Assembly (NCBI GenBank): GCA_963830495.1
Contig: CAWHMS010000002.1
Location: 682,001-746,000, forward strand
Origin: CAWHMS01 sp963830495
Lineage (GTDB): Bacteria > Actinomycetota > Actinomycetes > Propionibacteriales > Nocardioidaceae
DNA: 64,000 bases
Reading direction: 5' to 3'
Shown: positions 8,437-16,271 of the stretch, piece by piece
Numbering within the stretch: position 1 is the first letter of the stretch
How the letters are laid out: the number at the start of each line of letters is the position of its first letter
Notes under the pieces: generated by a model
What the model saw: the letters and a program-made list of their open reading frames with translations, nothing else
What the model was told of the DNA's origin: nothing
Databases searched by the model: none
Program-made: the position numbers and the translations under genes

Positions 8437-8471
8437 GAAGGCTCCGCAGACTCATACTCTGCGGAGCCTTC
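8437..8471. terminator. Strong perfect hairpin in the 398-bp gap between ung and otsA
   Basis: A 14-bp perfect inverted repeat (8437-8450 with 8458-8471, arm GAAGGCTCCGCAGA) with a 7-nt loop lies 300 bp downstream of otsA and 62 bp upstream of ung, both on the minus strand. No U tract follows on either strand. It could end otsA transcripts or be a small structured RNA. The remainder of 8375-8772 holds no gene I can support. Confidence 0.5.
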
Positions 8472-8772
8472 AGCCCGTGGGGCTTGGGTGTCCGCGAGGT
8501 CGACCGCCGCGAACGCTCCGCACGCTACCTCCGCCGTCGCACCGTGCGACCGAGGCGCGCCGTGCGCGTGCCACGACCCACCCCGCCGCCTCCGGCGAGC
8601 GTGGTGGCCGCGTCGCCGGGTGTCGACGTACGTCGAGCGGCAGCAAAGTGACCTTCCGCGCGGCCGAAAACAGCACCATGCTGGCGCTCGTGCTTACCCC
8701 GCCGACGATCTGGTGAAACGAGGCAGTCGCGCGCTGGCACCCGACGGGTCCAGAAGGCGGTCCAACCGACGA

Positions 8773-10176
8773 TCAGCCCGACGTGGGATGCAAGTCGCTC
8801 AGGAAGGAGTCCGCCCAGTAGTCGATGTCGTGCTCCCTGACCTGCTTGCGCATGGAGCGCATCCTCCGCGCCAGGTCTTGGGGCTCTGCCGACATCGCGG
8901 CCCGCATGGAGCCCTTGAGGCCGTTGATGTCGTGTGGGTTCACGAGAAAGGCCCGGCGCAGCTCGTCGGAGGCGCCCGCGAACTCGGACAGCACCAGGGC
9001 GCCGGTGTTCTCGAAACGGCAGGCGACGTACTCCTTGCTCACCAGGTTCATCCCGTCGGCGAACGGCGTGACCACCATGATGTCGGCGGCGCGGAAGAGG
9101 GCGGCCATCTCTTCGCGGGGATACGACGAGTGCATGTAGTGGATCGCCGGCCGCCCGATCCGGCCGAGGTCGCCGTTGATGCGGCCCACCCAGTGCTCGA
9201 TGTCGTGGCGGACCTGCCGGTACTGCTCGACGCGCTCGCGGCTGGGCGATGCCACCTGCACGAAGGTCGAGTCCTCGACGCTGGTGTCCCCGTCGACGAT
9301 GAGCTCGCCGAAGGCACGCAGCCGCTGCCGGATGCCCTTGGTGTAGTCGAGCCGGTCGACCCCCAACAGCACCGTCTTCGGGTTGCCCAGCTCCTCGCGA
9401 ATCTCCGCGCAGCGGCGCTCGACCCCGGGGGAGCGGGCCAGGGACTCCATCTGCTCGAAGTCGATCGAGATCGGGTAGGCCCTGGCGGTGACCTCCCGCC
9501 GCCCGTCGACCTGGATCCGCTCGCGATGGGTCTTGTAGCCGAGCCGGCTGCGGACCAGCCGTGCGAAGTTCGCCGCCCCACCTGGGCGTTGGAAGCCGAC
9601 CAGGTCGGCGCCGAGCAGCCCCCGCAGGATCTGGTCGCGCCAGGGCAGCTGCCGGAACAGCTCTGACGGGGGGAACGGGATATGGAGGAAGAAGCCGATG
9701 CAGGTGTCCGGCCGCATCTCGCGCAGCATGCCCGGCACGAGCTGCAGCTGGTAGTCCTGCACCCAGACGGTGGCACCCTGTTCGGCGCGTTCGGCGGCCG
9801 CTTCGGCGAAACGCCGGTTGACGGCGACGTACGCCTCCCACCAGTGCCGGTGGAAGGACGGCTTGGCAACGAGGTCGTGGTACAGCGGCCAGAGGGTGCC
9901 ATTGGACATGCCCTCGTAGTAGTTCTCGATGTCATCCGGCGACAGCTCCACCGGCTGCACCTGGAGGCCCTCGACCTCGAACCCGTCGTAGTTGTCGAGG
10001 CTGTCACCCGGCCAGCCGACCCAGACGCCGTCCTGCTTGCGGAGCACGGGATCGAGGGCCGTGACCAGGCCGCCCGGGGCTGTCGACCACTCGGACTCAC
10101 CGCCCGGGCCGGAGACCCGGTCGACCGGCAACCTGTTGGCGACGACGACGAAGGAGCTCTTGTGGGGTGCTGGCAC
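8773..10176 (-). CDS. otsA: Trehalose-6-phosphate synthase OtsA
   Basis: A 467-residue GT20 glycosyltransferase that joins UDP- or GDP-glucose to glucose-6-phosphate to give trehalose-6-phosphate. Signature segments are present in order: VVVANRLPVDR at the N-terminus, VWVGWPG, WVQDYQLQLVPGMLR, FFLHIPFPPSELF, VDRLDYTKGI, and the acidic donor-binding loop TPFADGMNLVSKEYVA. The GTG at 10176 follows AAGGTGG. The phosphatase partner otsB is 3.2 kb away on the opposite strand. The pair makes trehalose for osmotic and desiccation protection. Confidence 0.96.
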   Translation of the reverse strand: MPAPHKSSFVVVANRLPVDRVSGPGGESEWSTAPGGLVTALDPVLRKQDGVWVGWPGDSLDNYDGFEVEGLQVQPVELSPDDIENYYEGMSNGTLWPLYHDLVAKPSFHRHWWEAYVAVNRRFAEAAAERAEQGATVWVQDYQLQLVPGMLREMRPDTCIGFFLHIPFPPSELFRQLPWRDQILRGLLGADLVGFQRPGGAANFARLVRSRLGYKTHRERIQVDGRREVTARAYPISIDFEQMESLARSPGVERRCAEIREELGNPKTVLLGVDRLDYTKGIRQRLRAFGELIVDGDTSVEDSTFVQVASPSRERVEQYRQVRHDIEHWVGRINGDLGRIGRPAIHYMHSSYPREEMAALFRAADIMVVTPFADGMNLVSKEYVACRFENTGALVLSEFAGASDELRRAFLVNPHDINGLKGSMRAAMSAEPQDLARRMRSMRKQVREHDIDYWADSFLSDLHPTSG

Positions 10177-10211
10177 GACGCCACCTTAGTCGGGTCGCCA
10201 ACGCAGCGCCG

Positions 10212-11189
10212 TCAGTCGCCGGGCAGCCGGCACCCGATCTGGCGGCGGATCTCGTCTGCGACCTCGAGGATCGCCACCGTCTCGTCGAGCGGCACCAAGC
10301 GCGACTCGGTCCGGCCTGCGGTGAGGCAGGCGTGCACCTCCTCGATCTCGTGCACGTAGCCCCGCCCACGCAGGGGAAGCGCGACCTGCTCCGGCTGCGC
10401 TGCGGGCTCGTGGACGACGAATCCGGTGGCACGGGTAAACGGTGAGGGCAACTCGATCCAGCCGTGCGAGCCTGCAACCAGGGCGGTGCCGGGGAGTGCC
10501 GTGGTCATCGAGCTCGTCACGGTGGCGGTCGCCTCGGCGTACTCGAGAAGGGCTGTGCAGTCCAGGTCGATGCCACGCTCGGACAGTCGACCGTTGGCCT
10601 GTACGGCGTCCGGGCGCCCGAGCAGTAGCCACGCCAGCGTCAGGGGGTAGATGCCGCAGTCGAGCAGCGAGCTGGCACCTAGCGCAGGGTCCAGAAGCCG
10701 GTGGGTCGGAGGCGGGTCCGCGCGAAAGCCGACGCTGGCGCTGACCCAGCCCACCCTCCCGATCCGCCCTGCGCCGACGACCTCCTGCAGCCGCCGGATG
10801 TTGGGGTTGCAGCGCATCCACATGGCCTCCATGAAGAACACGTCGCGCCGCCGCGCCTCGCTGACCAGGTCGGCGGCGTCCCGGGCATTGAGCGTCAGCG
10901 CCTTCTCGCAGAGCACGTGCTTGCCCTGCTCGAGACACAGGAGCACGTCGTGGTGGTGGTGCGCGTGCGGGCTGGCGACGTACACCACGTCGACATCGGG
11001 GTCGGCCGCCAGCTCCGCGTAGCTCGAGTGTGCGTGCGGGATGACGTGCTGGGTCGCGAAGTCCTGGGCGGTGTCGGGCCGGCGCGAGCCCACCGCGACG
11101 ACCTCCGCATCCGGCACGAGCGCCAGGTCGGCGACGAAGTTGTGCGCTATCCGCCCCGTGGCGAGCACTCCCCAGCGGATGGCGCCCAT
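10212..11189 (-). CDS. Gfo/Idh/MocA-family oxidoreductase
   Basis: A 325-residue NAD(P)-dependent oxidoreductase. The N-terminal Rossmann domain (GVLATGRIAHNFV) carries the family's catalytic-lysine motif as CEKALTLN (usual form EKP). The C-terminal alpha/beta domain binds a sugar or polyol-type substrate. Substrate cannot be assigned. The ATG at 11189 is preceded by GAGGAG. It ends 35 bp upstream of otsA on the same strand and may be co-transcribed, which hints at a carbohydrate role. Confidence 0.9.
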   Translation of the reverse strand: MGAIRWGVLATGRIAHNFVADLALVPDAEVVAVGSRRPDTAQDFATQHVIPHAHSSYAELAADPDVDVVYVASPHAHHHHDVLLCLEQGKHVLCEKALTLNARDAADLVSEARRRDVFFMEAMWMRCNPNIRRLQEVVGAGRIGRVGWVSASVGFRADPPPTHRLLDPALGASSLLDCGIYPLTLAWLLLGRPDAVQANGRLSERGIDLDCTALLEYAEATATVTSSMTTALPGTALVAGSHGWIELPSPFTRATGFVVHEPAAQPEQVALPLRGRGYVHEIEEVHACLTAGRTESRLVPLDETVAILEVADEIRRQIGCRLPGD

Positions 11190-11357
11190 GCCGACTCCTC
11201 GCTCCGTACGGTTCCCGATCAGTGGGTAGTCTTCCAGCCGCCGATGCGGGTTTGCGACGTACGGGCGGATGTGAATGACAAGCGTGTGATTCGTCGCCTA
11301 CCATGACGGGCGTCAGCTGGGTGCAGCATGACCCTGCCGCACTATCGCTGGGCACAC

Positions 11358-11413
11358 TGCCACAAGGCACCTTGCCGCGAGGCAGATGGCCATGAGGCGC
11401 ATTGCCATTGGGG
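11358..11413 (+). repeat. Near-tandem 15-bp repeats in front of the DUF3263 gene
   Basis: Four units start at 11358, 11373, 11388 and 11403 with an exact 15-bp period. Each contains a small palindrome of the form TGCC-N4-GGCA or a close variant; a weaker fifth unit lies just before. The array ends 10 bases before the start codon and overlaps its ribosome binding site. It could be a multi-site operator or a structured leader. No regulator is identified. Confidence 0.6.
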
Positions 11414-11422
11414 AGTCGAGAG

Positions 11423-11722
11423 ATGGACGCCGCTAACGTCGCCAGGCCGGGTGACTCCGCCCGCGCCGCCGGAGAGCTGTCCGAGCGCGACCAGCAGATC
11501 CTCGGCTTCGAGCGGCTCTGGTGGAAGTACGCCGGCGCCAAGGAGCAGGCCATCCGGGACGAGTTCGGGATGTCGGCCACCCGCTACTACCAGGTGCTCA
11601 ACGTGCTGATCGACCGTCATGAGGCGCTCGCCTTCGACCCGTTGCTGGTCAAGCGGCTGCGGCGGCTGCGCGCGGCTCGCCAGCGGCAACGCTCGGCGCG
11701 CCGTCTCGGGATCGAGCTGTAG
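11423..11722 (+). CDS. DUF3263 helix-turn-helix protein
   Basis: A 99-residue DUF3263 protein with the conserved WWKYAGAKEQAIRDEFGMSA segment and a helix-turn-helix reading into TRYYQVLNVLID. It is likely a DNA-binding protein of actinobacteria, with no function demonstrated that I can cite. The ATG at 11423 follows GGGGAG. It ends two bases before the LytR_C-domain gene. The same pair is found together in mycobacteria (Rv0430-Rv0431), so they are probably an operon. Confidence 0.88.
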   Translation: MDAANVARPGDSARAAGELSERDQQILGFERLWWKYAGAKEQAIRDEFGMSATRYYQVLNVLIDRHEALAFDPLLVKRLRRLRAARQRQRSARRLGIEL

Positions 11723-11724
11723 CG

Positions 11725-12258
11725 ATGGCCCTGCCATCGGCCGTCACTCTCGGCAGCGTCGCGATGATCGTCGCGGCGGGGGTCGGTCTCGTGGCGGTCA
11801 CCTCGTTCGCCGACGAGCAGGACGCCGACCGGGCGGGTGGGACGTCGCCGAGCGCCACCGCGCCCTCCACGCGCACCGGGCCCCCTGCCACGACCAGCCC
11901 CGACCCGCAGCCGGACAAGCCGACCAAGGCGGAGAAGGCCCGCGAGCGGAAGCGGGAGCGCCAGCGAGAGCGGCAACGGCAGCGGCTGGCGGTGCCGCGG
12001 GTCTTCGTCGAGGTGTACAACAACTCCGGCATCAGCGGGCTGGCCGCCGCGACATCGGCGCGGCTCGAATCGGCCGGATGGAGTGTCGTCGCCACCGACA
12101 ACTGGTACGGCGCCATTCCGGCCAACACGGTGTACTACCCCGAGGGGATGCGTGCTGCGGCCGAACGGCTGGCGAAGCGGCTGGACTACCCGCGGCTGCG
12201 TCCCGCCGTCTCGCCGATGCAGTTCGATCGGCTGACCGTCATCATCACCTCCGCCTGA
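11725..12258 (+). CDS. LytR C-terminal-domain membrane protein (VirR-like)
   Basis: A 177-residue protein with one N-terminal membrane segment (about residues 8-27), a proline/threonine linker, a strongly basic Arg/Glu/Lys-rich helix (about 68-90) and a C-terminal LytR_C domain (VEVYNNSGISGLAAATSARL). Architecture and its place after a DUF3263 gene match mycobacterial Rv0431 (VirR), which affects envelope integrity and vesicle release. It lacks the LCP catalytic domain, so it is not itself a ligase. Equivalence to VirR is inference from architecture and synteny. Confidence 0.85.
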   Translation: MALPSAVTLGSVAMIVAAGVGLVAVTSFADEQDADRAGGTSPSATAPSTRTGPPATTSPDPQPDKPTKAEKARERKRERQRERQRQRLAVPRVFVEVYNNSGISGLAAATSARLESAGWSVVATDNWYGAIPANTVYYPEGMRAAAERLAKRLDYPRLRPAVSPMQFDRLTVIITSA

Positions 12259-12275
12259 CGCTCCGGGCGGGCTGA

Positions 12276-12314
12276 CCGCCAACCACGCACACCCACACGC
12301 GGGGAAGTTGGCGG
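12276..12314 (+). terminator. Hairpin downstream of the VirR-like gene
   Basis: An 8-bp perfect stem (CCGCCAAC at 12276-12283 with GTTGGCGG at 12307-12314) lies 17 bp after the stop codon, with a long loop and no U tract. It may end the DUF3263-VirR transcript before the DUF3500 gene. Confidence 0.4.
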
Positions 12315-12348
12315 GGGCTGCGTCGCGCCAATGTGGCAGGGTCGAAGC

Positions 12349-13329
12349 ATGGTTTGCCGGTCAGCAGGGCTCGCCCGCGAGATGCGGGTCGCGGCAGAGG
12401 CGTTCATCGACGTACTCGACCCGAACCAGCGGGGCCGGGCGACGGCTCCGTTCGACTCGTCGGACTTCACCGAGTGGACCTACCTGCCTGGTCCACGGCC
12501 GGGCCTTGCCTACGCCGAGATGACCGCCCCGCAGTGCGAGCTGGCCTTCGACCTCCTGGACACCGGGCTGAGCGTCCGGGGCGCCGCAACCGCACGCGAC
12601 GTGATGGCGCTCGACGACGTACTTCGCGATCTGGAGCGCGAGGACGGGCGGTCCGGATGGCGGCGTCGGGGCTCGGATCAGTACTGGATCCGCATCCTTG
12701 GCCGGCCCGGCGATCGCCACCCCTGGGCCTGGCGACTCAACGGCCACCACCTCGCCGTACACCTGACGGTGGTCGGCGACGCGGTGGCGGGGGCACCGCA
12801 GTTCTTCGGCGCCAACCCTGCCGTGGTGGCCACCGGTGCACGCGCGGGCTGGCAGGTGCTGCAACCCGAGGAGGTCCGGGCGCGCGAGCTGTTGGGCTCT
12901 CTCGACGGAGCGCAGCGGGCCGTGGCGGTGGTCTCGGCGCGCGCACCGCAGGACATCCTGACCAGGCGGGACCCGGTCGCCGACCCGGATCGGGTGCCTC
13001 GGGGGCTGGCGTACGGCGAGATGCGCGCCGAGCAACGCGGACACGTCGAGCGGCTGGTGCGGGTCTACCTCGATCGCCTGACGCCGGGCGTCGCTGATGC
13101 CGGCTGGGCCGAGGTGGTCGAGGCTGGGCTGGACGAGCTGTCGTTTGCGTGGGCGGGTGGCGACGGGAGCGAGGCGGGCCACTACTACGCGCTGAGGTCG
13201 CCGACGTTGCTGATCGAGTACGACAACGTGCAAGACGGGGCCAATCACGCGCACAGCGTGTGGCGCGACCTGCGGCACGACTGGGGTCATGACGTACTCG
13301 CCGAGCACTATCGGGTGGCTCGACACTGA
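12349..13329 (+). CDS. DUF3500 protein
   Basis: About 326 residues of the DUF3500 family, recognised by WAWRLNGHHLAVHLTVVGD, the FFGANPAVV segment and the C-terminal VQDGANHAHSVWRDLRHDWG block, which is rich in conserved His, Asn and Asp. Family function is unknown. The conserved histidines suggest a metal site but no reaction is known. Two in-frame ATGs (12331 and 12349) compete; 12349 is favoured by AGGG eight bases upstream. It ends about 20 bp before otsB. Confidence 0.82.
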   Translation: MVCRSAGLAREMRVAAEAFIDVLDPNQRGRATAPFDSSDFTEWTYLPGPRPGLAYAEMTAPQCELAFDLLDTGLSVRGAATARDVMALDDVLRDLEREDGRSGWRRRGSDQYWIRILGRPGDRHPWAWRLNGHHLAVHLTVVGDAVAGAPQFFGANPAVVATGARAGWQVLQPEEVRARELLGSLDGAQRAVAVVSARAPQDILTRRDPVADPDRVPRGLAYGEMRAEQRGHVERLVRVYLDRLTPGVADAGWAEVVEAGLDELSFAWAGGDGSEAGHYYALRSPTLLIEYDNVQDGANHAHSVWRDLRHDWGHDVLAEHYRVARH

Positions 13330-13349
13330 ATGCCTGCTTGACTGGATCG

Positions 13350-14195
13350 GTGCTGCAGCAGCCCACCACCGCCCAGGGGCGAGCCGGACTCGCCCGGATC
13401 CTCGCCGCCCCCGGCCAGACGCTGGCCGCCTTCGACTACGACGGCACGCTCGCGCCGATCGTCGACGACCCCGCTGATGCGGTGGCGCACGCGGGCGCCG
13501 TGGCGGCTCTCGCCGAGCTCTCTGAGAAGGTCGCCCTGGTTGCCATCGTGACCGGGCGGCCGGTCGAGGTGGCGGTAGCGCTGGGCGGTCTGCGCGACGT
13601 ACCCGGGCTCGAGGGACTGGTGGTGGTGGGCCACTATGGACTCGAGCGGTGGGACGCAGGCACCGACCGCATCACCCGACCTGATCCGCCTCCCGAGGTG
13701 GCACAGCTACGCGAGGAGCTGCCCGGGCTGTTGGATGCGCTGGGTCTGGACGATGCCGAGATCGAGGACAAGGGCCTGTCGTTGGCGGTGCACGTACGTC
13801 GACTGCCGGAGCCGGAGGCTGCCCTCGCCTCGCTGACACCAGCTCTGGGCGAGATAGCCGAGCGGCTGGGCCTCGCGGCCGAGCCGGGCCGGATGGTGAT
13901 CGAGCTGCGGCCGCCCGGCATGGACAAGGGGCAGGCGCTGCGAGTCCTGCTGGAGGAGTCGTCGGCCGAGGCGGTGCTCTTCGCCGGAGACGATCTCGGC
14001 GACCTGGCCGCCTTCGACGAGGTCGACCGGGGGCGCGATAGTGGGGTGCCGGGGCTCTTGGTGTGCTCCGGATCAGCCGAGGTGACCGCCGTGGCCGAGC
14101 GTGCCGACGTCGTGGTCCAGGGTCCGGCCGGGGTGGCGGCGTTCGTGGCGGCGTTGGTGGCGGACCTCGCGTCCGGTTCCGCGGCACCAACGTGA
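13350..14195 (+). CDS. otsB: Trehalose-6-phosphate phosphatase OtsB
   Basis: A HAD-superfamily phosphatase of about 281 residues that hydrolyses trehalose-6-phosphate made by OtsA. The nucleophile motif is FDYDGTLAPI (D29 and D31 from this start), TGRP is motif II, the conserved lysine is in MDKGQAL, and the metal site is FAGDDLGDLAAF. The start is uncertain: GTG at 13350 is used, TTG at 13338 is the alternative, and neither has a good ribosome binding site. The stop codon lies inside the first unit of a tandem repeat. Confidence 0.92.
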   Translation: MLQQPTTAQGRAGLARILAAPGQTLAAFDYDGTLAPIVDDPADAVAHAGAVAALAELSEKVALVAIVTGRPVEVAVALGGLRDVPGLEGLVVVGHYGLERWDAGTDRITRPDPPPEVAQLREELPGLLDALGLDDAEIEDKGLSLAVHVRRLPEPEAALASLTPALGEIAERLGLAAEPGRMVIELRPPGMDKGQALRVLLEESSAEAVLFAGDDLGDLAAFDEVDRGRDSGVPGLLVCSGSAEVTAVAERADVVVQGPAGVAAFVAALVADLASGSAAPT

Positions 14196-14279
14196 CGGGT
14201 CAGCGGGAAGAACCTAACGGGTCAACGGGAACAACCTGACGGGTCAACGGGAACAACCTGACGGGTCAACGGGAACAAC
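14192..14279. repeat. 22-bp tandem repeat (four units) between convergent genes
   Basis: Four 22-bp units at 14192, 14214, 14236 and 14258, each a variant of CTGACGGGTCAACGGGAACA plus AC. Units 3 and 4 are identical, and unit 2 differs from them by one base. A decayed partial unit follows to about 14297. The otsB stop falls in unit 1, and the stop of the convergent membrane-protein gene falls in the decayed unit, so the array exactly fills the intergenic space. Confidence 0.9.
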
Positions 14280-14287
14280 GTGGCCGG

Positions 14288-14749
14288 TCAACCGCGGAGG
14301 AAGCGCTTCACCAGGGTGGTGCTGCGCTTGCGCTCGGCGATCTCCGCCTTCGTCGGCACCACGTAGCCGCCGTCCTCGAGGCCGGCCAGCTGCTCGAAGA
14401 CGTTGCTCGCCGCCCGGTCGGCGACCTTGATCTGCGACCACAGCATGGCCAGCGTGTACAGCGGCAGGAAGGGCAGCCCCAGGCACCAGGCCCACTGGGT
14501 GGCGTGCCGCTCCTCGTGCAGGAACAGCCTCGGTTGGTCGGCGAACCAGGCCGGCTCGTGCTTGGTCACGATCACCGAGCCGACCGTGAACGCGCGCGAG
14601 CGCGGGAAGTCCAGGCCGTAGCCGGTAGCCAGCAGCATCCCCCGATCCGCTCTGCCGACGTCTGCCCCACCGATCCCCGCGATCAGCAGCCCCAGCGGCG
14701 TCGTCAGGTTGACCCAGTTGGCCACCCGCCGTACCTGCCAACCGCTCAT
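14288..14749 (-). CDS. Membrane-associated protein with an HExxH motif
   Basis: A 153-residue protein of an actinobacterial family I do not recognise by name. It has hydrophobic stretches near residues 17-28 and 88-107 and a HEERH motif at residues 78-82. The motif matches the HExxH zinc-binding pattern of zincin peptidases, although a downstream third ligand is not evident. The ATG at 14749 is chosen; a GTG five codons upstream is possible. It could be a small membrane metalloprotease-like protein or the match may be chance. Confidence 0.7.
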   Translation of the reverse strand: MSGWQVRRVANWVNLTTPLGLLIAGIGGADVGRADRGMLLATGYGLDFPRSRAFTVGSVIVTKHEPAWFADQPRLFLHEERHATQWAWCLGLPFLPLYTLAMLWSQIKVADRAASNVFEQLAGLEDGGYVVPTKAEIAERKRSTTLVKRFLRG

Positions 14750-14771
14750 CACCCCATCATGCACCCGCGGT

Positions 14772-14822
14772 GGACGGCCGTCTCACGGATCGAGCCGACT
14801 CCGAGCTCGGCGGACGGCCGTC
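14772..14822. promoter_or_regulatory. Twin palindromes and promoter of the thrC leader
   Basis: Two identical 11-mers, GGACGGCCGTC, at 14772-14782 and 14812-14822 each hold the perfect palindrome GACGGCCGTC and are spaced 40 bp apart. The second abuts a likely -10 element (TAGGCT, 14825-14830) placed to start RNA at the 5' edge of the SAM riboswitch. The arrangement suggests a repressor or activator acting at two sites. The regulator is unknown. Confidence 0.5.
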
Positions 14823-14838
14823 CCTAGGCTGGCAGCAA

Positions 14839-14968
14839 CTCATCGAGAGGGGCGGAGGGAAACGGCCCTGCGAAGCCCCGGCAACCGGTCGAGAGTCGCG
14901 ATCCGACGCGGCCCCCCGGCATGGTGCCAAGTCCGTCTGCTGGCGAGAGCCGCCAGCAGAGAGATGAG
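14839..14968 (+). promoter_or_regulatory. SAM-I riboswitch (S box) controlling thrC
   Basis: A full S-box aptamer of about 130 nt. P1 pairs CTCATC (14839-14844) with GATGAG (14963-14968). The conserved core elements are present in order: GAGAGGGGCGGAGGGA, a GGCCCTGCGAAGCCCCGGCAACC block, GGTGCCAAGTCC, and a P4 hairpin (CTGCTGGC/GCCAGCAG) before GAGAGATGAG. SAM-I aptamers bind S-adenosylmethionine. The 3' strand of P1 directly touches the ribosome binding site AAGGAGG (14969-14975), and no terminator is seen. Control is therefore probably translational, OFF when SAM is high. Confidence 0.94.
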
Positions 14969-14979
14969 AAGGAGGCCGC

Positions 14980-16239
14980 ATGAGCATCGCCGTCGTCGAC
15001 CATCCCGCTGTCACGAACTCCTTCGGTAACGCCCGATGTCTGGTCTGCCGTGAGTGTGGTGCCGAGCAGCCGCTCGGCCCGTTCTACGCCTGCCCGGAGT
15101 GCTTCGGGCCGCTGGAGGTGGGCTACGACTTCCCGACCGTGACCCGGCAGTCCATCGAAGCCGGTCCGCCGAACCTGTGGCGCTATGCCGACCTGCTGCC
15201 GGTCCGGCCCGACATCGCCCGCATTCCCAACACCGAGCCGGGCTTCACTCGGCTGGTCAAGGCCGACAACCTTGCCCGGGAGCTCGGGATCGAGACCCTG
15301 TGGGTCAAGGACGACTCAGGCAACCCCACACACTCCTTCAAGGACCGTGTCGTCGCCGTTGCCCTGGCCGCCGCGCGCGAGCTCGGCCTCGATGTGCTCG
15401 CCTGCCCCTCGACCGGCAACCTCGCCAACGCCGTCGCCGCGGCGGCGGCCCGCGCCGGCATCAGGAGCGTCGTCTTCATCCCCGAGGATCTCGAGCGCGC
15501 CAAAGTGCTCACGACCGCGGTGTACGGCGGCACGCTGGTCGCCGTCCGCGGCAGCTACGACGACGTCAACAAGCTCGCCTCGGAGATCGCCGGCGAGCAG
15601 GCCGGCTGGGCCTTCGTCAACGTCAACGTGCGGCCCTACTACGCCGAGGGGTCGAAGACGCTCGGCTACGAAGTGGCCGAGCAGCTCGGCTGGCGCCTGC
15701 CCGGCCAGGTCGTGGTCCCCGTCGCGTCAGGCTCGCAGCTGACCAAGGTGGACAAGGGGTTCCGGGAGCTGGGCGCTCTCGGTCTGGTCGAGCCGGCGCC
15801 GTACCGGGTCTTCGGCGCGCAGGCGGCCGGCTGCGCACCGGTGGCGACCGCCTTCCGGGAGGGGCACGACGTCGTGCGCCCGGTGAAGCCGAACACGATC
15901 GCCAAGTCGCTTGCCATCGGCAACCCTGCGGACGGACCGTACGCCCTCGACGTCTGCCGACGTACCGGTGGTGCGGTCGAGTCGGTGACCGACGAGGAGG
16001 TGCGGGACGGGATCCAGCTGCTCGCGCGCACCGAGGGCATCTTCGCCGAGACAGCGGGCGGAGTCACCGTGGCGACACTGAGAAAGCTGGTGGAGACGGG
16101 CCAGCTCGACCCCGCCGTCGAGACGGTTCTGCTCAACACCGGAGACGGTCTCAAGACGCTGGATGCCGTGGCCGACCGGGTAGGCCCGGCGGCCACCATC
16201 GAGCCGACGTACGCTGCCTTCACCGCCACCGGCCTGTGA
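14980..16239 (+). CDS. thrC: Threonine-synthase-like PLP enzyme under SAM-riboswitch control
   Basis: A 419-residue fold-type II PLP enzyme. An N-terminal zinc-ribbon-like segment has C20, C23, C26, C38 and C41. The PLP lysine is K121 in NPTHSFKDR, and a phosphate-binding glycine/serine loop follows (CPSTGNLANAV). By family it would turn O-phosphohomoserine into threonine. Two points argue for another or added role: it is controlled by a SAM-I riboswitch, which normally governs methionine/SAM genes, and the next gene is a CysO-like sulfur carrier. Gamma-replacement of O-phosphohomoserine by carrier-bound sulfide would give homocysteine; that is inference. Confidence 0.88.
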   Translation: MSIAVVDHPAVTNSFGNARCLVCRECGAEQPLGPFYACPECFGPLEVGYDFPTVTRQSIEAGPPNLWRYADLLPVRPDIARIPNTEPGFTRLVKADNLARELGIETLWVKDDSGNPTHSFKDRVVAVALAAARELGLDVLACPSTGNLANAVAAAAARAGIRSVVFIPEDLERAKVLTTAVYGGTLVAVRGSYDDVNKLASEIAGEQAGWAFVNVNVRPYYAEGSKTLGYEVAEQLGWRLPGQVVVPVASGSQLTKVDKGFRELGALGLVEPAPYRVFGAQAAGCAPVATAFREGHDVVRPVKPNTIAKSLAIGNPADGPYALDVCRRTGGAVESVTDEEVRDGIQLLARTEGIFAETAGGVTVATLRKLVETGQLDPAVETVLLNTGDGLKTLDAVADRVGPAATIEPTYAAFTATGL

Positions 16240-16271
16240 GCCCGACCCTTCCGGAGACGAGGGAGTACTCG

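Noticed and set aside
8425..9666. A 413-codon plus-strand frame antisense to otsA
   Set aside because: It mirrors the codon structure of otsA, has no family features and no ribosome binding site. Long antisense frames are usual in DNA this GC-rich.
14192..14279. 22-bp repeats considered as a CRISPR array
   Set aside because: Units are directly adjacent with no spacers, and no cas gene is present.
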